Below are positions 18,537-27,353 of a DNA stretch of 64,000 nucleotides, piece after piece. The position numbers and the translations under genes were made by a program. Each line of letters opens with the position of its first letter. Within the stretch, counting starts at the first letter, position 1. The stretch is from Sphingopyxis sp. Root154 (GTDB lineage: Bacteria; Pseudomonadota; Alphaproteobacteria; Sphingomonadales; Sphingomonadaceae), in the NCBI RefSeq assembly GCF_001427105.1, contig NZ_LMGI01000001.1, positions 868,001 to 932,000 on the forward strand, given 5' to 3'. The notes under the pieces were generated by a model. It did no database searches and was not told the DNA's origin. It saw only the letters and a list, made by a program, of their open reading frames with translations.

Positions 18537-18827
18537 ATGGCAGGAAGCGGAAAATTCGACCGTCCAAAGGCCGACCTGATCGTTGCCCTCGCGCGCACCC
18601 CGATCAGCATCGCGACCGCCGAAAGCTGTACCGGCGGCCAGCTTGCCGCCTTGCTTGCCGGCGATGTCTCGCTCGGACCGCATCTCGAACGCGGGTTCGT
18701 TGCCTATTCGAAGGACGCCAAGCGCGAACTCCTCGACGTCCCCGCCGAAGCCACCGAGCGTTGTGACGCGGTCAACGCCCACGCCGCCGAAGCGATGGCG
18801 GGGGGCGCCATATGGACTTCGCGGTAG
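18537..18827 (+). pseudogene. Truncated CinA C-terminal-domain protein
   Basis: The 96 codons match the first half of the CinA C-terminal (nicotinamide nucleotide amidase) domain: ISIATAESCTGGQLAALLAG, GFVAYSKDAKRELLDVP, and AVNAHAAEAMAGGA. The usual domain is about 155-160 residues and continues with a VTGIAGPGGG-type segment, which is missing. Translation stops 16 bases into the following GH130 gene. I read it as a remnant left when the downstream genes were joined here, although a short protein could still be made. Confidence 0.7.
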
Positions 18828-19930
18828 ATCACCTCATCTTCGGCCCCGACGACGTCAATCTCGGGCGCTCGCCGCTCGCCGGCGCGTTCGATGCCGAAAC
18901 CTATGTGCTCGGCGCCTTCAATCCCGGCCTTACGCGGCTCGAAAACGGCAATCTGCTGATGATGGTGCGCATCGCCGAAGCATTGCGCGATCCGATCGCC
19001 GATGGCCATGTGCGCGCCATTCGCCGGGCCGCGGACGGCTATCGCCTCGATGTCTGGCCGCTTGACCTTTGCGATACCGCCGACCCGCGCAAATTCATGG
19101 TGCGCGACGGCGCGTGGCGCGTGATGGCGCTGACCTCGCTCTCCTGGCTCCTCCCCGTCGAACTTTCGCCCGACGGGCTCGAGCGCGTCGCGATCCATTA
19201 TGACAAAGCGGTGGCGCCGCAAGGCAGCTTCCAATGCTATGGTGTCGAGGATGCGCGTATTTCGCGGGTGGATGGCCGCTGGCTGATGACGACCTGCTCG
19301 GTAAGCCCCGAACGGCATTCGACAACGCTCTACAGCTCAACGAACGGGATCGACTGGCGCTTCGAGGACATCGTCCTCGATCACCAGAACAAGGACATGC
19401 TCATTTTCGAAGGCCGCATCGACGGGCATTACTGGGCACAGACGCGCCCGCTGGGCGACCTCTATTTCGCCTATCCGCCGGGCTCGGAGTGGCGCGCGGG
19501 TCCGTCGATCAACCTCGCGACCTCACCCGACGCCCTTCACTGGAAACCCCATCTAGCGCCGGGCATCCGCCCGCATGCCGACACTCTTGCAACCGCGCGG
19601 ATCGGCGGCGGCACCCCGCCGATCCTCACCGATGAAGGCTGGCTAACGCTCTGGCACGGGGTCGAACCCAAGGAAATCGTCGGAATCTACCGCACCTATT
19701 GGTCGCTACTCGACCGGCGCGATCCGTCTAAAATCCTGCGAAGCGGCCACCAGCCGTTGATCGAAGCCAATGCCGACCTCACGCGCCCGCTGGAGGACCG
19801 GCTCTACGTCCGCGACGTCGTGTTCACGACGGGGATCGCCGACGGAGGTGACCATTATGTCGTCGCGTCGGGTGAAGCCGACCTCGCCTGCCGCATCACC
19901 CATATCCCGAAGTCGGTTTTCGCCGCCTGA
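18812..19930 (+). CDS. GH130 family glycosidase or phosphorylase
   Basis: This 372-residue protein has the five-bladed propeller pattern of GH130, a family known for beta-mannoside phosphorylases and hydrolases. Visible are GAFNPGLTRLENGNLLMMVR near residue 33, the signature CYGVEDARISRVDGRW near 139, and GGGTPPILTDEGWLTLWHG near 270. It has no signal peptide, so it is cytoplasmic. Phosphorylase or hydrolase activity cannot be decided by eye. It overlaps the truncated cinA remnant and belongs with the second GH130 and the glycosyltransferase to its right. Confidence 0.85.
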   Translation: MDFAVDHLIFGPDDVNLGRSPLAGAFDAETYVLGAFNPGLTRLENGNLLMMVRIAEALRDPIADGHVRAIRRAADGYRLDVWPLDLCDTADPRKFMVRDGAWRVMALTSLSWLLPVELSPDGLERVAIHYDKAVAPQGSFQCYGVEDARISRVDGRWLMTTCSVSPERHSTTLYSSTNGIDWRFEDIVLDHQNKDMLIFEGRIDGHYWAQTRPLGDLYFAYPPGSEWRAGPSINLATSPDALHWKPHLAPGIRPHADTLATARIGGGTPPILTDEGWLTLWHGVEPKEIVGIYRTYWSLLDRRDPSKILRSGHQPLIEANADLTRPLEDRLYVRDVVFTTGIADGGDHYVVASGEADLACRITHIPKSVFAA

Positions 19931-20029
19931 GATGCGGGAGGCTCCCCCGGCAGCAAAAACGTCCGGACACCATCGCCGGGCTGCAACTATCGCCGCGTCG
20001 CGCCGTTGCCTTCTTCGAGAGGAAAACAG

Positions 20030-20368
20030 ATGGCAAAGGTCGCGGAATCGCATCCGGATGTAACCCGGCTCCGGGGCTTCGCGGGGATACTCGGCGGCAT
20101 CGCGCTCGCCTGGCTCGCGGCACGCGCGATAAGCAGGCGGACCGCGCCCGCGAAGGCCGACCGCCATTCGGCTGCCTTTCGCGACCGCGAGACCGATGCT
20201 GAAAATTTCGATCAGACACGATCGGCCGGCCCGGACGCGATGCGCGACGGGATCCGCCGGCCATGGGAGGCGATCGATCAGGCGATCGATGAGTCCTTTC
20301 CGGCGAGCGACCCGCCGGCAACTTACGGATCCGGGAACGCCCGCCCCTCAGGCGAGGTGGCGAAGTAG
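20030..20368 (+). CDS. Small membrane-anchored protein with SFPASDPP tail motif
   Basis: This 112-residue protein has one hydrophobic segment (about residues 16-36, FAGILGGIALAWLAARAI) and a polar C-terminal part ending with AIDESFPASDPPATYGSG. The ESFPASDPP motif recurs in small uncharacterised proteins of alphaproteobacteria. GAGAGGAAAA precedes the ATG. It converges on, and overlaps by 21 bases, the minus-strand GH130 gene. Function unknown. Confidence 0.65.
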   Translation: MAKVAESHPDVTRLRGFAGILGGIALAWLAARAISRRTAPAKADRHSAAFRDRETDAENFDQTRSAGPDAMRDGIRRPWEAIDQAIDESFPASDPPATYGSGNARPSGEVAK

Positions 20369-21655
20369 GTCGTCGATCGAGGCAGTCGCGAAGCCGATCG
20401 CACTGTCCGATATCCCGAACGGAATGAAAAGCTCGTCGCCGACGCGCATCGCGCCGCAGGTATAGACGACATTGGGCACATAGCCTTCGCGGTCGCTCTC
20501 GGCGGCGGCGAGGATCGGGCAGGACGTGCGCGCGAGGACGCGCGATGGGTCGTCGCGATCGAGGAGCGCCGCCCCCAGGCTGTATTTGCGCATCGCCCCG
20601 ACGCCATGGGTGAGGAGAAGCCAACCCGCATCGCACTCGATCGGGCTTCCGCAATTTCCCATCTGGACGAATTCCCATGGAAATTCCGGGCGCATCAGGA
20701 TCGACCCTTCCTCGTCCCAGCGCGTTAGCGTATCGGACGCGAGCAGGGTGATATTCTTGCCATCCTGTCGCCCGACCATCAGATAGCGTCCATCGATCTT
20801 GCGCGGGAACAGCGCCATGCCCTTGTGCCGCGCGGCACGCCCGGTGAGCGGCGCGAGGCTGAAGCTTGTGAAGTCGCGGGTGCGCAGCAATTCGGAGCGG
20901 ATCGCCTGCCCCGAATAGGCGGTGTACGTTCCGATATATTCGGTGCTGCCATCGTCGTGAACGAAGCGCACGAGGCGGAGATCCTCGAGCCCGTTACGTT
21001 GCGCCTCGGTCACGGGAAAGAGCACGCTGTTCGAGATCGCGCTGCCAGGCTGGCGGTGCACGGTCACGGCATCGTCGGGACCGATATGATGGCGGTCGTC
21101 GGCAACCGCGGCCATCGCCGGCCCCGATTGCGGCCAGAGATGGAAATCGCCGCCGGGGCCGATGATGCCCTCGCGGAACGCGACCGAGCTGATATGGCCC
21201 TCGCCCACCGCGCGCATCGACATCAGGAAACGCTGCTGGTGCGCGGCGAGCCCCGTCTGGTCGGGATGCGGCACGACGCTCGGGTTCATCAGCGCCGCCG
21301 CGGCGTAACTATATTCGTGGCAGAAATAGGCACCGATCAGCCGCCGCTTGACCGGCGAGACGCTGCTCACGGAAAGCGCCAGATCCTCGGCGATCTCGGC
21401 GAAGCGTTCGTCGAAAATGCGGCCGATCTGCCAGTGTCGCTCGGAAAAATCCTTCCAGATCAGCCCAAGCTCGAGCTCCGCCTGGTCCTCGTCGAGCGCG
21501 ACGACGTCGGCGACGAGTTGCGCGGCGCGCGGCGGTTCGGAAACATTCGACGCCCATGCGAGGTGGAAGGGTCGCAAGACGACCCGCGCGGGATCGGCGC
21601 TGAGCTTTTCATTGAGTATGTGCAGCGGCGACTGGTCGGGTCTGCAAATCAGCAT
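20348..21655 (-). CDS. GH130 family protein, second copy
   Basis: This 435-residue protein has GH130-type features: the GLEDLRLVRFVHDDG signature in the middle, then GMALFPRKIDGRYLMVGRQD, NCGSPIECDAGWLLLTHGVG, and a C-terminal GISDSAIGFATASIDDL. It is longer than the first copy by an N-terminal helical region of about 120 residues. The start at 21655 lies inside the end of the glycosyltransferase gene (47-base overlap), so the two are co-transcribed. It probably acts in the cytoplasm on the same glycan as the glycosyltransferase and the first GH130. Confidence 0.85.
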   Translation of the reverse strand: MLICRPDQSPLHILNEKLSADPARVVLRPFHLAWASNVSEPPRAAQLVADVVALDEDQAELELGLIWKDFSERHWQIGRIFDERFAEIAEDLALSVSSVSPVKRRLIGAYFCHEYSYAAAALMNPSVVPHPDQTGLAAHQQRFLMSMRAVGEGHISSVAFREGIIGPGGDFHLWPQSGPAMAAVADDRHHIGPDDAVTVHRQPGSAISNSVLFPVTEAQRNGLEDLRLVRFVHDDGSTEYIGTYTAYSGQAIRSELLRTRDFTSFSLAPLTGRAARHKGMALFPRKIDGRYLMVGRQDGKNITLLASDTLTRWDEEGSILMRPEFPWEFVQMGNCGSPIECDAGWLLLTHGVGAMRKYSLGAALLDRDDPSRVLARTSCPILAAAESDREGYVPNVVYTCGAMRVGDELFIPFGISDSAIGFATASIDDLLRHLA

Positions 21656-23954
21656 CGATAAGGCCCGCCTTTTCTTTGATCTCTCCCTGCCAGAATAGGT
21701 CGTCCATCGCGTGATAGGCAAGGTGAAATGCCAGCACCGACTCGGCGCCGACATTCGTATTAACGCCCCGCGGGGTCAGTCCGTCGCAGCAGCGCCCGGT
21801 CGCGGCGCTTGCGAGCGCGAGCGATCGGTCATTGTCACCGTGGAACCAGCGCCAGGCCATATCGGCGCGCGCGCTCCAGCGCGGCAGCCCGGTCGAGACG
21901 AAAGCCTCGCCACAGGCGGCAATCGTCGCCCACGCCTCGAGCGGCTGCTGGTCGAAAGGCAAGGTTTCGCCGACGAGACCGAAGCCCTCAGACCCCGCCG
22001 GGCGGAACCATCCCCCCGCGCCCGTCTGGCGATCGCAAAGCCAGTCGAGCGCCGCAAGCCCCGCCTTCTCGAGGGGGAGCGAGCCCAGCCGGAGACCAGC
22101 GCGCATGAGCGCCTCGGCGAGCCGGGCATTGTCATAGGCAAGCCCGGCTTCGAACCAGTCCCACCCGGGGCGGCGCGATGATTTCCAGAGCGTGAGGAGG
22201 AACGCGCCGCCACGCTCGATCAGCGCGCGCGCATCCGCATGCGCAGGATGCCGCAGAAGCAATTCGTCGGCGCCGAGCATCGCGAAAGCGATCGCGCGCG
22301 GGCTCCGGAAATCTCGGGTCATCTCGGCGGTGCGCCCGAACCATTCAAGCCCCCAGTCGGCGAGCCCGGAAAGCGGCGCGCGGCCGGCACAATGACCAAG
22401 CGCCCAGAGGGCGCGCCCGTTGCTGTCCTCCGATCCCTCCGCCTCGAGCCATTGACGGTCATAGCCCATGAAGTTGCGGAAGCGGCCGTTCGCGGGATTC
22501 CATGCATGCTGGACAAAGCTCGCATAGCGCATGGCGAGCGCTTCGTTTCTGGCGAAAGCCTCGGGTCCGAGACTGTTGAGGAGCATTAGCGCGCGCGCAT
22601 TGTCATCGATGCAATACCCGTGTGCGCGATCGGGGACGATACCGAGGCCATGCTGGAGGATCCCCACCCCGTCGCTCATCGCGCGGATCGCGCCGAGCGA
22701 CGGCGGTGCGCGCACCTCCCTGATCGCTGCCGCCGGCGCAAGCTGGCCAAGCAGCGCGGCGTATTGTCGGGCGATTTCGGGCCAGGCGGTGCGCCGTCCG
22801 CGCATATAGGCGCGTTGCTGGAGGGCGCGGCGCTCCTCCGGGGCCGAGAGAAGGAGGAGCACCGCCTCCGCGATCGCGTCGCTGTCACCCTGCGGCACCA
22901 ATATGCCGACATCGTCCGCGAGAAGCTCGCGGGCGTGAACGAAGGGTGTCGAGACGACCGCGCGTCCGAGCGCGACGGCATAGGCAAGCGTGCCCGATGT
23001 GATCTGGGCGAGATTGGGATAGGGCGCGAGATAGATGTCACACAGTTCGATCTGGTCGAGCAGCTCCCCGGTTTCGAGGAAACGGTTCTCCCAGGCGATA
23101 TTATCCTTCACCCCCAGGCTTTCGGCGAGCGTCTTGAGGCTCTCGCGGTACGCCTCGCCTTCGGACGCGACAAGGTTGGGATGGGTCGCGCCGACGATGC
23201 GGTAGAGGATGTCGGGATATTGCGCGGCAATGACCGGCAAGGCGCGGATCGCGGTTTCGAGCCCCTTGCCGGGACCAAGGAGCCCAAACGTCGAAAGGAC
23301 GGGCCGCGCGGCGATCCCGAGCGCCGCGCGCAGCGGCGGCGATGGGGTGAAGGGCCGGTCGGGAGTCCCATGTTCGATCTGAACGACCGAAGCGGGTTCC
23401 GCGCCATAGACTTCAATCAGCGTCCGGCGCCCGAATTCGCTCATCACCACAAGCCGCGAAGCGCGCGCGACGAACTGCGCGATCACGCGCCGCTGCGCCT
23501 CGCTCGGCTCGGCGAGCACGGTGTGCAGCGTGACAATCAACGGCGCTGCGATGCGATCGACCAGCTCGAGGATCAGGTCGCCCGCAGGCCCGCCGAAGAT
23601 GCCGAATTCATGCTGGAGCCAGACCGCCGCCGCGGCGCTGCGATTGATCGCCGCTGCGGCGGCTCGATAGGAGGCGGGGTTGTCGTCGTCGATCGAACAG
23701 GTGATCGCCGCGTCGCTGCCCTGCGCATGCAACGAACGCATCGCGTAAACATCGACCGCGAGGCCCGCCCCGGTCGCCATGAGATGGTCATAAACGTCGG
23801 CGGTGAACGTCGCGATCCCGCATTGACGGGGCCGGAAGCAACCGACCAGCGCGATCCTCTTTAGCGCTTGCGGCGGCAATTTTTCGGAGATTCCGCGGAG
23901 GAGAACGTCGCCTGAAACGTCTGAAAGAGACAGGGCTTTCGGATCATATTTCAT
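21609..23954 (-). CDS. GT4 glycosyltransferase fused to an (alpha/alpha)-barrel-like domain
   Basis: This 781-residue protein has two parts. Residues about 30-400 form a GT-B glycosyltransferase of family 4, with LVGCFRPRQCGIATFTADVY, a donor-side FGLLGPGKGLETAIRALPVI, and APYPNLAQITSGTLAYAVAL. Residues about 430-781 are helical with repeated Trp/Gly-rich segments (DNARALMLLNSLG, GLAYDNARLAEALMRAGLRL, QTGAGGWFRP), like an (alpha/alpha)6 barrel. It probably builds or remodels a sugar polymer together with the GH130 genes. The start at 23954 was chosen to begin with MKYDPKALSLSD; a longer in-frame start exists at 24029. Confidence 0.8.
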   Translation of the reverse strand: MKYDPKALSLSDVSGDVLLRGISEKLPPQALKRIALVGCFRPRQCGIATFTADVYDHLMATGAGLAVDVYAMRSLHAQGSDAAITCSIDDDNPASYRAAAAAINRSAAAAVWLQHEFGIFGGPAGDLILELVDRIAAPLIVTLHTVLAEPSEAQRRVIAQFVARASRLVVMSEFGRRTLIEVYGAEPASVVQIEHGTPDRPFTPSPPLRAALGIAARPVLSTFGLLGPGKGLETAIRALPVIAAQYPDILYRIVGATHPNLVASEGEAYRESLKTLAESLGVKDNIAWENRFLETGELLDQIELCDIYLAPYPNLAQITSGTLAYAVALGRAVVSTPFVHARELLADDVGILVPQGDSDAIAEAVLLLLSAPEERRALQQRAYMRGRRTAWPEIARQYAALLGQLAPAAAIREVRAPPSLGAIRAMSDGVGILQHGLGIVPDRAHGYCIDDNARALMLLNSLGPEAFARNEALAMRYASFVQHAWNPANGRFRNFMGYDRQWLEAEGSEDSNGRALWALGHCAGRAPLSGLADWGLEWFGRTAEMTRDFRSPRAIAFAMLGADELLLRHPAHADARALIERGGAFLLTLWKSSRRPGWDWFEAGLAYDNARLAEALMRAGLRLGSLPLEKAGLAALDWLCDRQTGAGGWFRPAGSEGFGLVGETLPFDQQPLEAWATIAACGEAFVSTGLPRWSARADMAWRWFHGDNDRSLALASAATGRCCDGLTPRGVNTNVGAESVLAFHLAYHAMDDLFWQGEIKEKAGLIDADLQTRPVAAAHTQ

Positions 23955-24474
23955 CGCAACGCCTTTTTTGATTTCCCCCTCAATTGACCTGGACTCGGTG
24001 CCCCGACCGCCTGGAGACGCGGCAGGCACATCATCACAACCTGATCAACGCCTGCACCGCCTCACAAGTTGCGCCGCGCCGCCGCGAGAAAAAGGCGTTC
24101 CGGCTCGGTCCACGAGATCGCGCCCGTCGCCGCCGCCCTCTTCCCGCGCAACCGCGACTACATGGTCGAGTTCAGCGGCCGGCAGCCTCTCAGTCTCCGC
24201 TCGACGCTTCAGTTCCTCCTTCCGCGCCGGCATCCGTTCGCCGATCGCGGCGAGATCGACGTCGGCAGCACGCTTGCCGGAACATATTGTCGTGCTGCTT
24301 TTCTTCTTCCGCAACATGATGCCTGATCTCTTCGGAGAGCATGGTGACTTCGCTGCGAAAAATTCATCGCCGGAACCCGCGGCGACGATCTTCATTTATT
24401 AGGGGAGGCCAAACGCAGCCTATGAGAAAGTCTCGAATTACGAGACGTTAACGATATTAGGACATGATCTCGAC
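23955..24474. other. Intergenic region between divergent genes, no confident gene
   Basis: The 520 bases between the glycosyltransferase and the diguanylate cyclase hold overlapping open frames on both strands (plus 23968-24402, minus 24045-24395). Neither has a family look or a clear ribosome site. The plus frame is full of Ser/Arg/Pro runs typical of out-of-frame GC-rich DNA. The last 90 bases are more AT-rich and probably hold the promoter of the cyclase. Confidence 0.45.
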
Positions 24475-25686
24475 ATGAAACGATCGGACACCCCCACACC
24501 GATCGAGTCGCAGTGGCGCTTGCGGATTTTCCCAAGTCCGGCGACTCTTCCGCTATCGGTCTATCGCGACTTCGTCGACATGCTGTTCAGCATGCGGCTT
24601 CCCATATTCGGCCTCGGCGTGGTGTTCGTCGGTGTATGCATTCTTGTCGGCCGCGAGCTAGGCAGCAACTTTCTTCTCGCCCTCGGAGCGCTGGGGACGC
24701 TGACGACGTTTCTGCGGCTCGCCACGCTTCGCGCCTATTCCCGCGCACGCCCGGTACGTGATTTCGAAGAGTTGAGGCGCTGGGAGCGCCGCTATGCGAT
24801 CGGCAATTATGTGTCGGCCGTGCTGCTTGCGCTCCTCAATCTGGTGGCCATAGCCGCCCATTATCCATTGCTCCATCTCATCACTGTCAGCCTCGTCTTC
24901 GGCTTCGGCGCGGGCATCGTTTCGCGGACCTCGATCCGGCCGAATATCTGCGTAACCAGCCTGCTGCTCGCGACCGTGCCAACCGTCGCCGCGCTGGTAT
25001 GGCACCCGATGCAGCCGCACGCGACGCCCCTCCACGCCGAGCTGTTTCTGATCGAGGCCCTCATCGTCGCCATGATAACCGGGCTCAGCCTCCAGACCGT
25101 TGCCCACCTCTATCGCTCGGCGATCGAGCACCACACGGCGCGGCACGACATGGCGAAGCTCGCCCGGACCGATGCTCTCACCGGCCTGTCGAACCGCCTG
25201 TTGCTGCGCGAACTTTTTCAGGATCGCGCCGCGACGGCGATGCGCGCGAAGAATCTCGTCGCGCTGCATTTTCTCGATCTCGACGGCTTCAAAGCGATCA
25301 ACGATCGCTACGGCCACCCGGCGGGCGATGCGCTGCTTGAACAGGTGGCGCGGCGGCTCGAAGGGATGGTGCGCAGCGACGATGTCGTCGCGCGGCTCGG
25401 CGGCGACGAATTCGTCGTGCTGCAGGTTGATCTGAGCGATGAAAGCGAAGCCGAACTCCTGGCCCGCCGGATAATCCGCGAGATCAGCAAACCCTATCTC
25501 GTGGACGATATATCGATGTCGGTATCGGTCAGCGTCGGGATCGCCACCGCCCCGAAACTCGGCCTCGAACTGGAACGGCTCCTCTCGTGCGCCGATGCCG
25601 CGCTCTATCGCGCGAAGGCCGGAGGGAAAGCGCGAGCCCTCTTCTGCGTCGAAGAAGACGCCGCGATAGCCAATATCGCGGCGTGA
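24475..25686 (+). CDS. Membrane-bound diguanylate cyclase
   Basis: This 403-residue protein makes c-di-GMP. The N-terminal half (about residues 35-205) has five or six hydrophobic helices. The C-terminal GGDEF domain begins at DALTGLSNRLLLRELF. The catalytic motif RLGGDEFVV is intact (GGDEF at 309-313), with an inhibitory-site RSDD at 300-303, exactly five residues before GGDEF, so product inhibition is likely. No EAL domain is present. c-di-GMP usually governs the switch to biofilm life, but no direct link to the secretion cluster 7 kb away can be shown. Confidence 0.93.
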   Translation: MKRSDTPTPIESQWRLRIFPSPATLPLSVYRDFVDMLFSMRLPIFGLGVVFVGVCILVGRELGSNFLLALGALGTLTTFLRLATLRAYSRARPVRDFEELRRWERRYAIGNYVSAVLLALLNLVAIAAHYPLLHLITVSLVFGFGAGIVSRTSIRPNICVTSLLLATVPTVAALVWHPMQPHATPLHAELFLIEALIVAMITGLSLQTVAHLYRSAIEHHTARHDMAKLARTDALTGLSNRLLLRELFQDRAATAMRAKNLVALHFLDLDGFKAINDRYGHPAGDALLEQVARRLEGMVRSDDVVARLGGDEFVVLQVDLSDESEAELLARRIIREISKPYLVDDISMSVSVSVGIATAPKLGLELERLLSCADAALYRAKAGGKARALFCVEEDAAIANIAA

Positions 25687-25854
25687 TGTGGAGAGTGAAA
25701 TGAGCTTGCCGCGATCATTGGTAAAGATCGTCGCCGCTTTTCGAGGCGGATGTAGATCGAGCTGATGCGGGGCTCGGCCGCCTTGAGATCGGCCTCCACT
25801 CCTCGATCAATGTTTCAGCGCGGCCCATTGACAGTGCGACGTCAAAGTCTGCGC

Positions 25855-26469
25855 TTACCGGCTCGCCGCGACGAAATCGTCGGCATGCCGTTTCAGCTCG
25901 CCAAGGGCCATGCCGGGGCGATAGAGCGCGCCGCCCAGCCCGAACCCGGACGCGCCCGATGCCCTCCACAGCGCCAATTTGTCAGGGGTGATGCCGCCCG
26001 TGACGATCACGGGGACACCGGAAGGCAAGACCGTTTTCAACGCTTTCAAGATATGGGGAGACGAGGCTTCGGCCGGGAAATATTTCAGCGCCGTCGCACC
26101 GGCCGCATGCGCGGCGAACGCCTCCGACGGGGTCAGGAAGCCAGGGACCGACGCGAGGCCCGCTTCCACCGTCGCGGCAATGACGGCGGCGTCGGTGTTG
26201 GGTGACACGATGAGCCGCCCGCCCGCTACGGCGACGTCGGTCACCTGCTGGCGCGACAACACCGTCCCGGCGCCAACGATCGCACGATCGCCGACCGTGC
26301 CGGCCAGAATCTCGATGCTGCGCAGCGGGTCGGGCGAATTCAGCGGGACCTCGATCAGGGTGAACCCCGAATCGACAAGCATCTCACCCGCCGCCGCCGC
26401 CTCTTCCGGCCGGATTCCCCGAAGAATGGCGACAAGCGGGCATTGTTCCAGCGCCGAAGCGAAATTCAT
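25855..26469 (-). CDS. dgoA: 2-dehydro-3-deoxy-6-phosphogalactonate aldolase
   Basis: This enzyme splits 2-keto-3-deoxy-6-phosphogalactonate into pyruvate and glyceraldehyde 3-phosphate. The 204-residue KDPG/KDPGal aldolase fold shows LVAILRGIRPEEA at residues 12-24 (catalytic Glu region), GAGTVLSRQQV, VSPNTDAAVI, and the Schiff-base Lys segment TALKYFPAE. It starts on the stop of dgoK (TGATG), so the two are coupled. Together they form the last two steps of the galactose route in this locus. Confidence 0.93.
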   Translation of the reverse strand: MNFASALEQCPLVAILRGIRPEEAAAAGEMLVDSGFTLIEVPLNSPDPLRSIEILAGTVGDRAIVGAGTVLSRQQVTDVAVAGGRLIVSPNTDAAVIAATVEAGLASVPGFLTPSEAFAAHAAGATALKYFPAEASSPHILKALKTVLPSGVPVIVTGGITPDKLALWRASGASGFGLGGALYRPGMALGELKRHADDFVAASR

Positions 26470-27341
26470 CACAATTCTCTCCAGATTCGGGTGATGCCGG
26501 CGACGAAGGCCGCATGGCTGTCGACAAGGATCGCCGAGCCGCCGAGTTCCTCGATCGCGCAGCGGTAAAGCCCGCCAAGATAGGCGTCGGCCAGCACATG
26601 CACCGCCTCCGACGGATCGGTGAGGCGCGCGCGGACGTCGCTGCCGATGAGCAATCCGCTGGTAAAGGATGCGCTTTGCTCGAGCGGCAGCGATCCGAGC
26701 AGGCGTGCCGCGCGGACGGAGAAGAGCAGCGATAGCAAATCCTGCCCCTGCGCCTGGCGCACGCCCGCCAGAAACCCGTCGTTCGGTCCGACATCGCCGT
26801 CGAGAAGATCGGCAAGCAGGCTGTGCTGCTTGAGCAGCGCGAACAATTCGCCGGTCATCGTCGTGGTAAAATCGACGAGACGCCCGCCCGCGACCCGCGC
26901 CCATTTGCAATGGGTGCCAGGCTGGCAGAGCATCGCCCCATCGGGCACCAGCCCCGCCTCGAGCGCGCCGAGAAACTGCACTTCCTCGCCGCGCATCACG
27001 TCGGCGCGGCTGTCGTCAAGGCGGCACACGCCGGGGACGATGGCTACGCGCTGCCCCTCGATCCACCGCGTCCCGCGCACGACGGCCGCGAAGTCGGCGG
27101 GCGCGGGCACATAGGGAATTTCGTGCCAGCCGCGCTTCGATCCGACCATGCCGGCACAAAGCATCGGGGCATCGCCAAAGCGCGCACGGATGCCCGCCGC
27201 CTCGGCATCGAAACTGCCCGGCGCAATCGCCAGGACGCCGCGGTCGTCACGCTCGGTTTCGATCACCGCACCGCCCGCATCGATGCTGTACACGCGGCGG
27301 TTGGTGGTGCCCCAGTCTATGGCGAGAAAATGTCCGTCCAT
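26469..27341 (-). CDS. dgoK: 2-dehydro-3-deoxygalactonokinase
   Basis: DgoK phosphorylates 2-keto-3-deoxygalactonate at C6 with ATP. It has 290 residues. Seen are the phosphate-1 motif LAIDWGTTNRRVYSID at the N-terminus, MVGSKRGWHEIPY, the substrate segment LCQPGTHCKWARV, and FTTTMTGELFALL. It lies 12 bases downstream of the symporter gene, forming a symporter-dgoK-dgoA operon. Confidence 0.95.
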   Translation of the reverse strand: MDGHFLAIDWGTTNRRVYSIDAGGAVIETERDDRGVLAIAPGSFDAEAAGIRARFGDAPMLCAGMVGSKRGWHEIPYVPAPADFAAVVRGTRWIEGQRVAIVPGVCRLDDSRADVMRGEEVQFLGALEAGLVPDGAMLCQPGTHCKWARVAGGRLVDFTTTMTGELFALLKQHSLLADLLDGDVGPNDGFLAGVRQAQGQDLLSLLFSVRAARLLGSLPLEQSASFTSGLLIGSDVRARLTDPSEAVHVLADAYLGGLYRCAIEELGGSAILVDSHAAFVAGITRIWREL

Positions 27342-27353
27342 ACGCCGTCCGAC

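Noticed and set aside
23968-24402. Overlapping ORFs on both strands between the glycosyltransferase and the diguanylate cyclase
   Set aside because: Ser/Arg/Pro-rich frames typical of out-of-frame GC-rich DNA; no ribosome site or domain.
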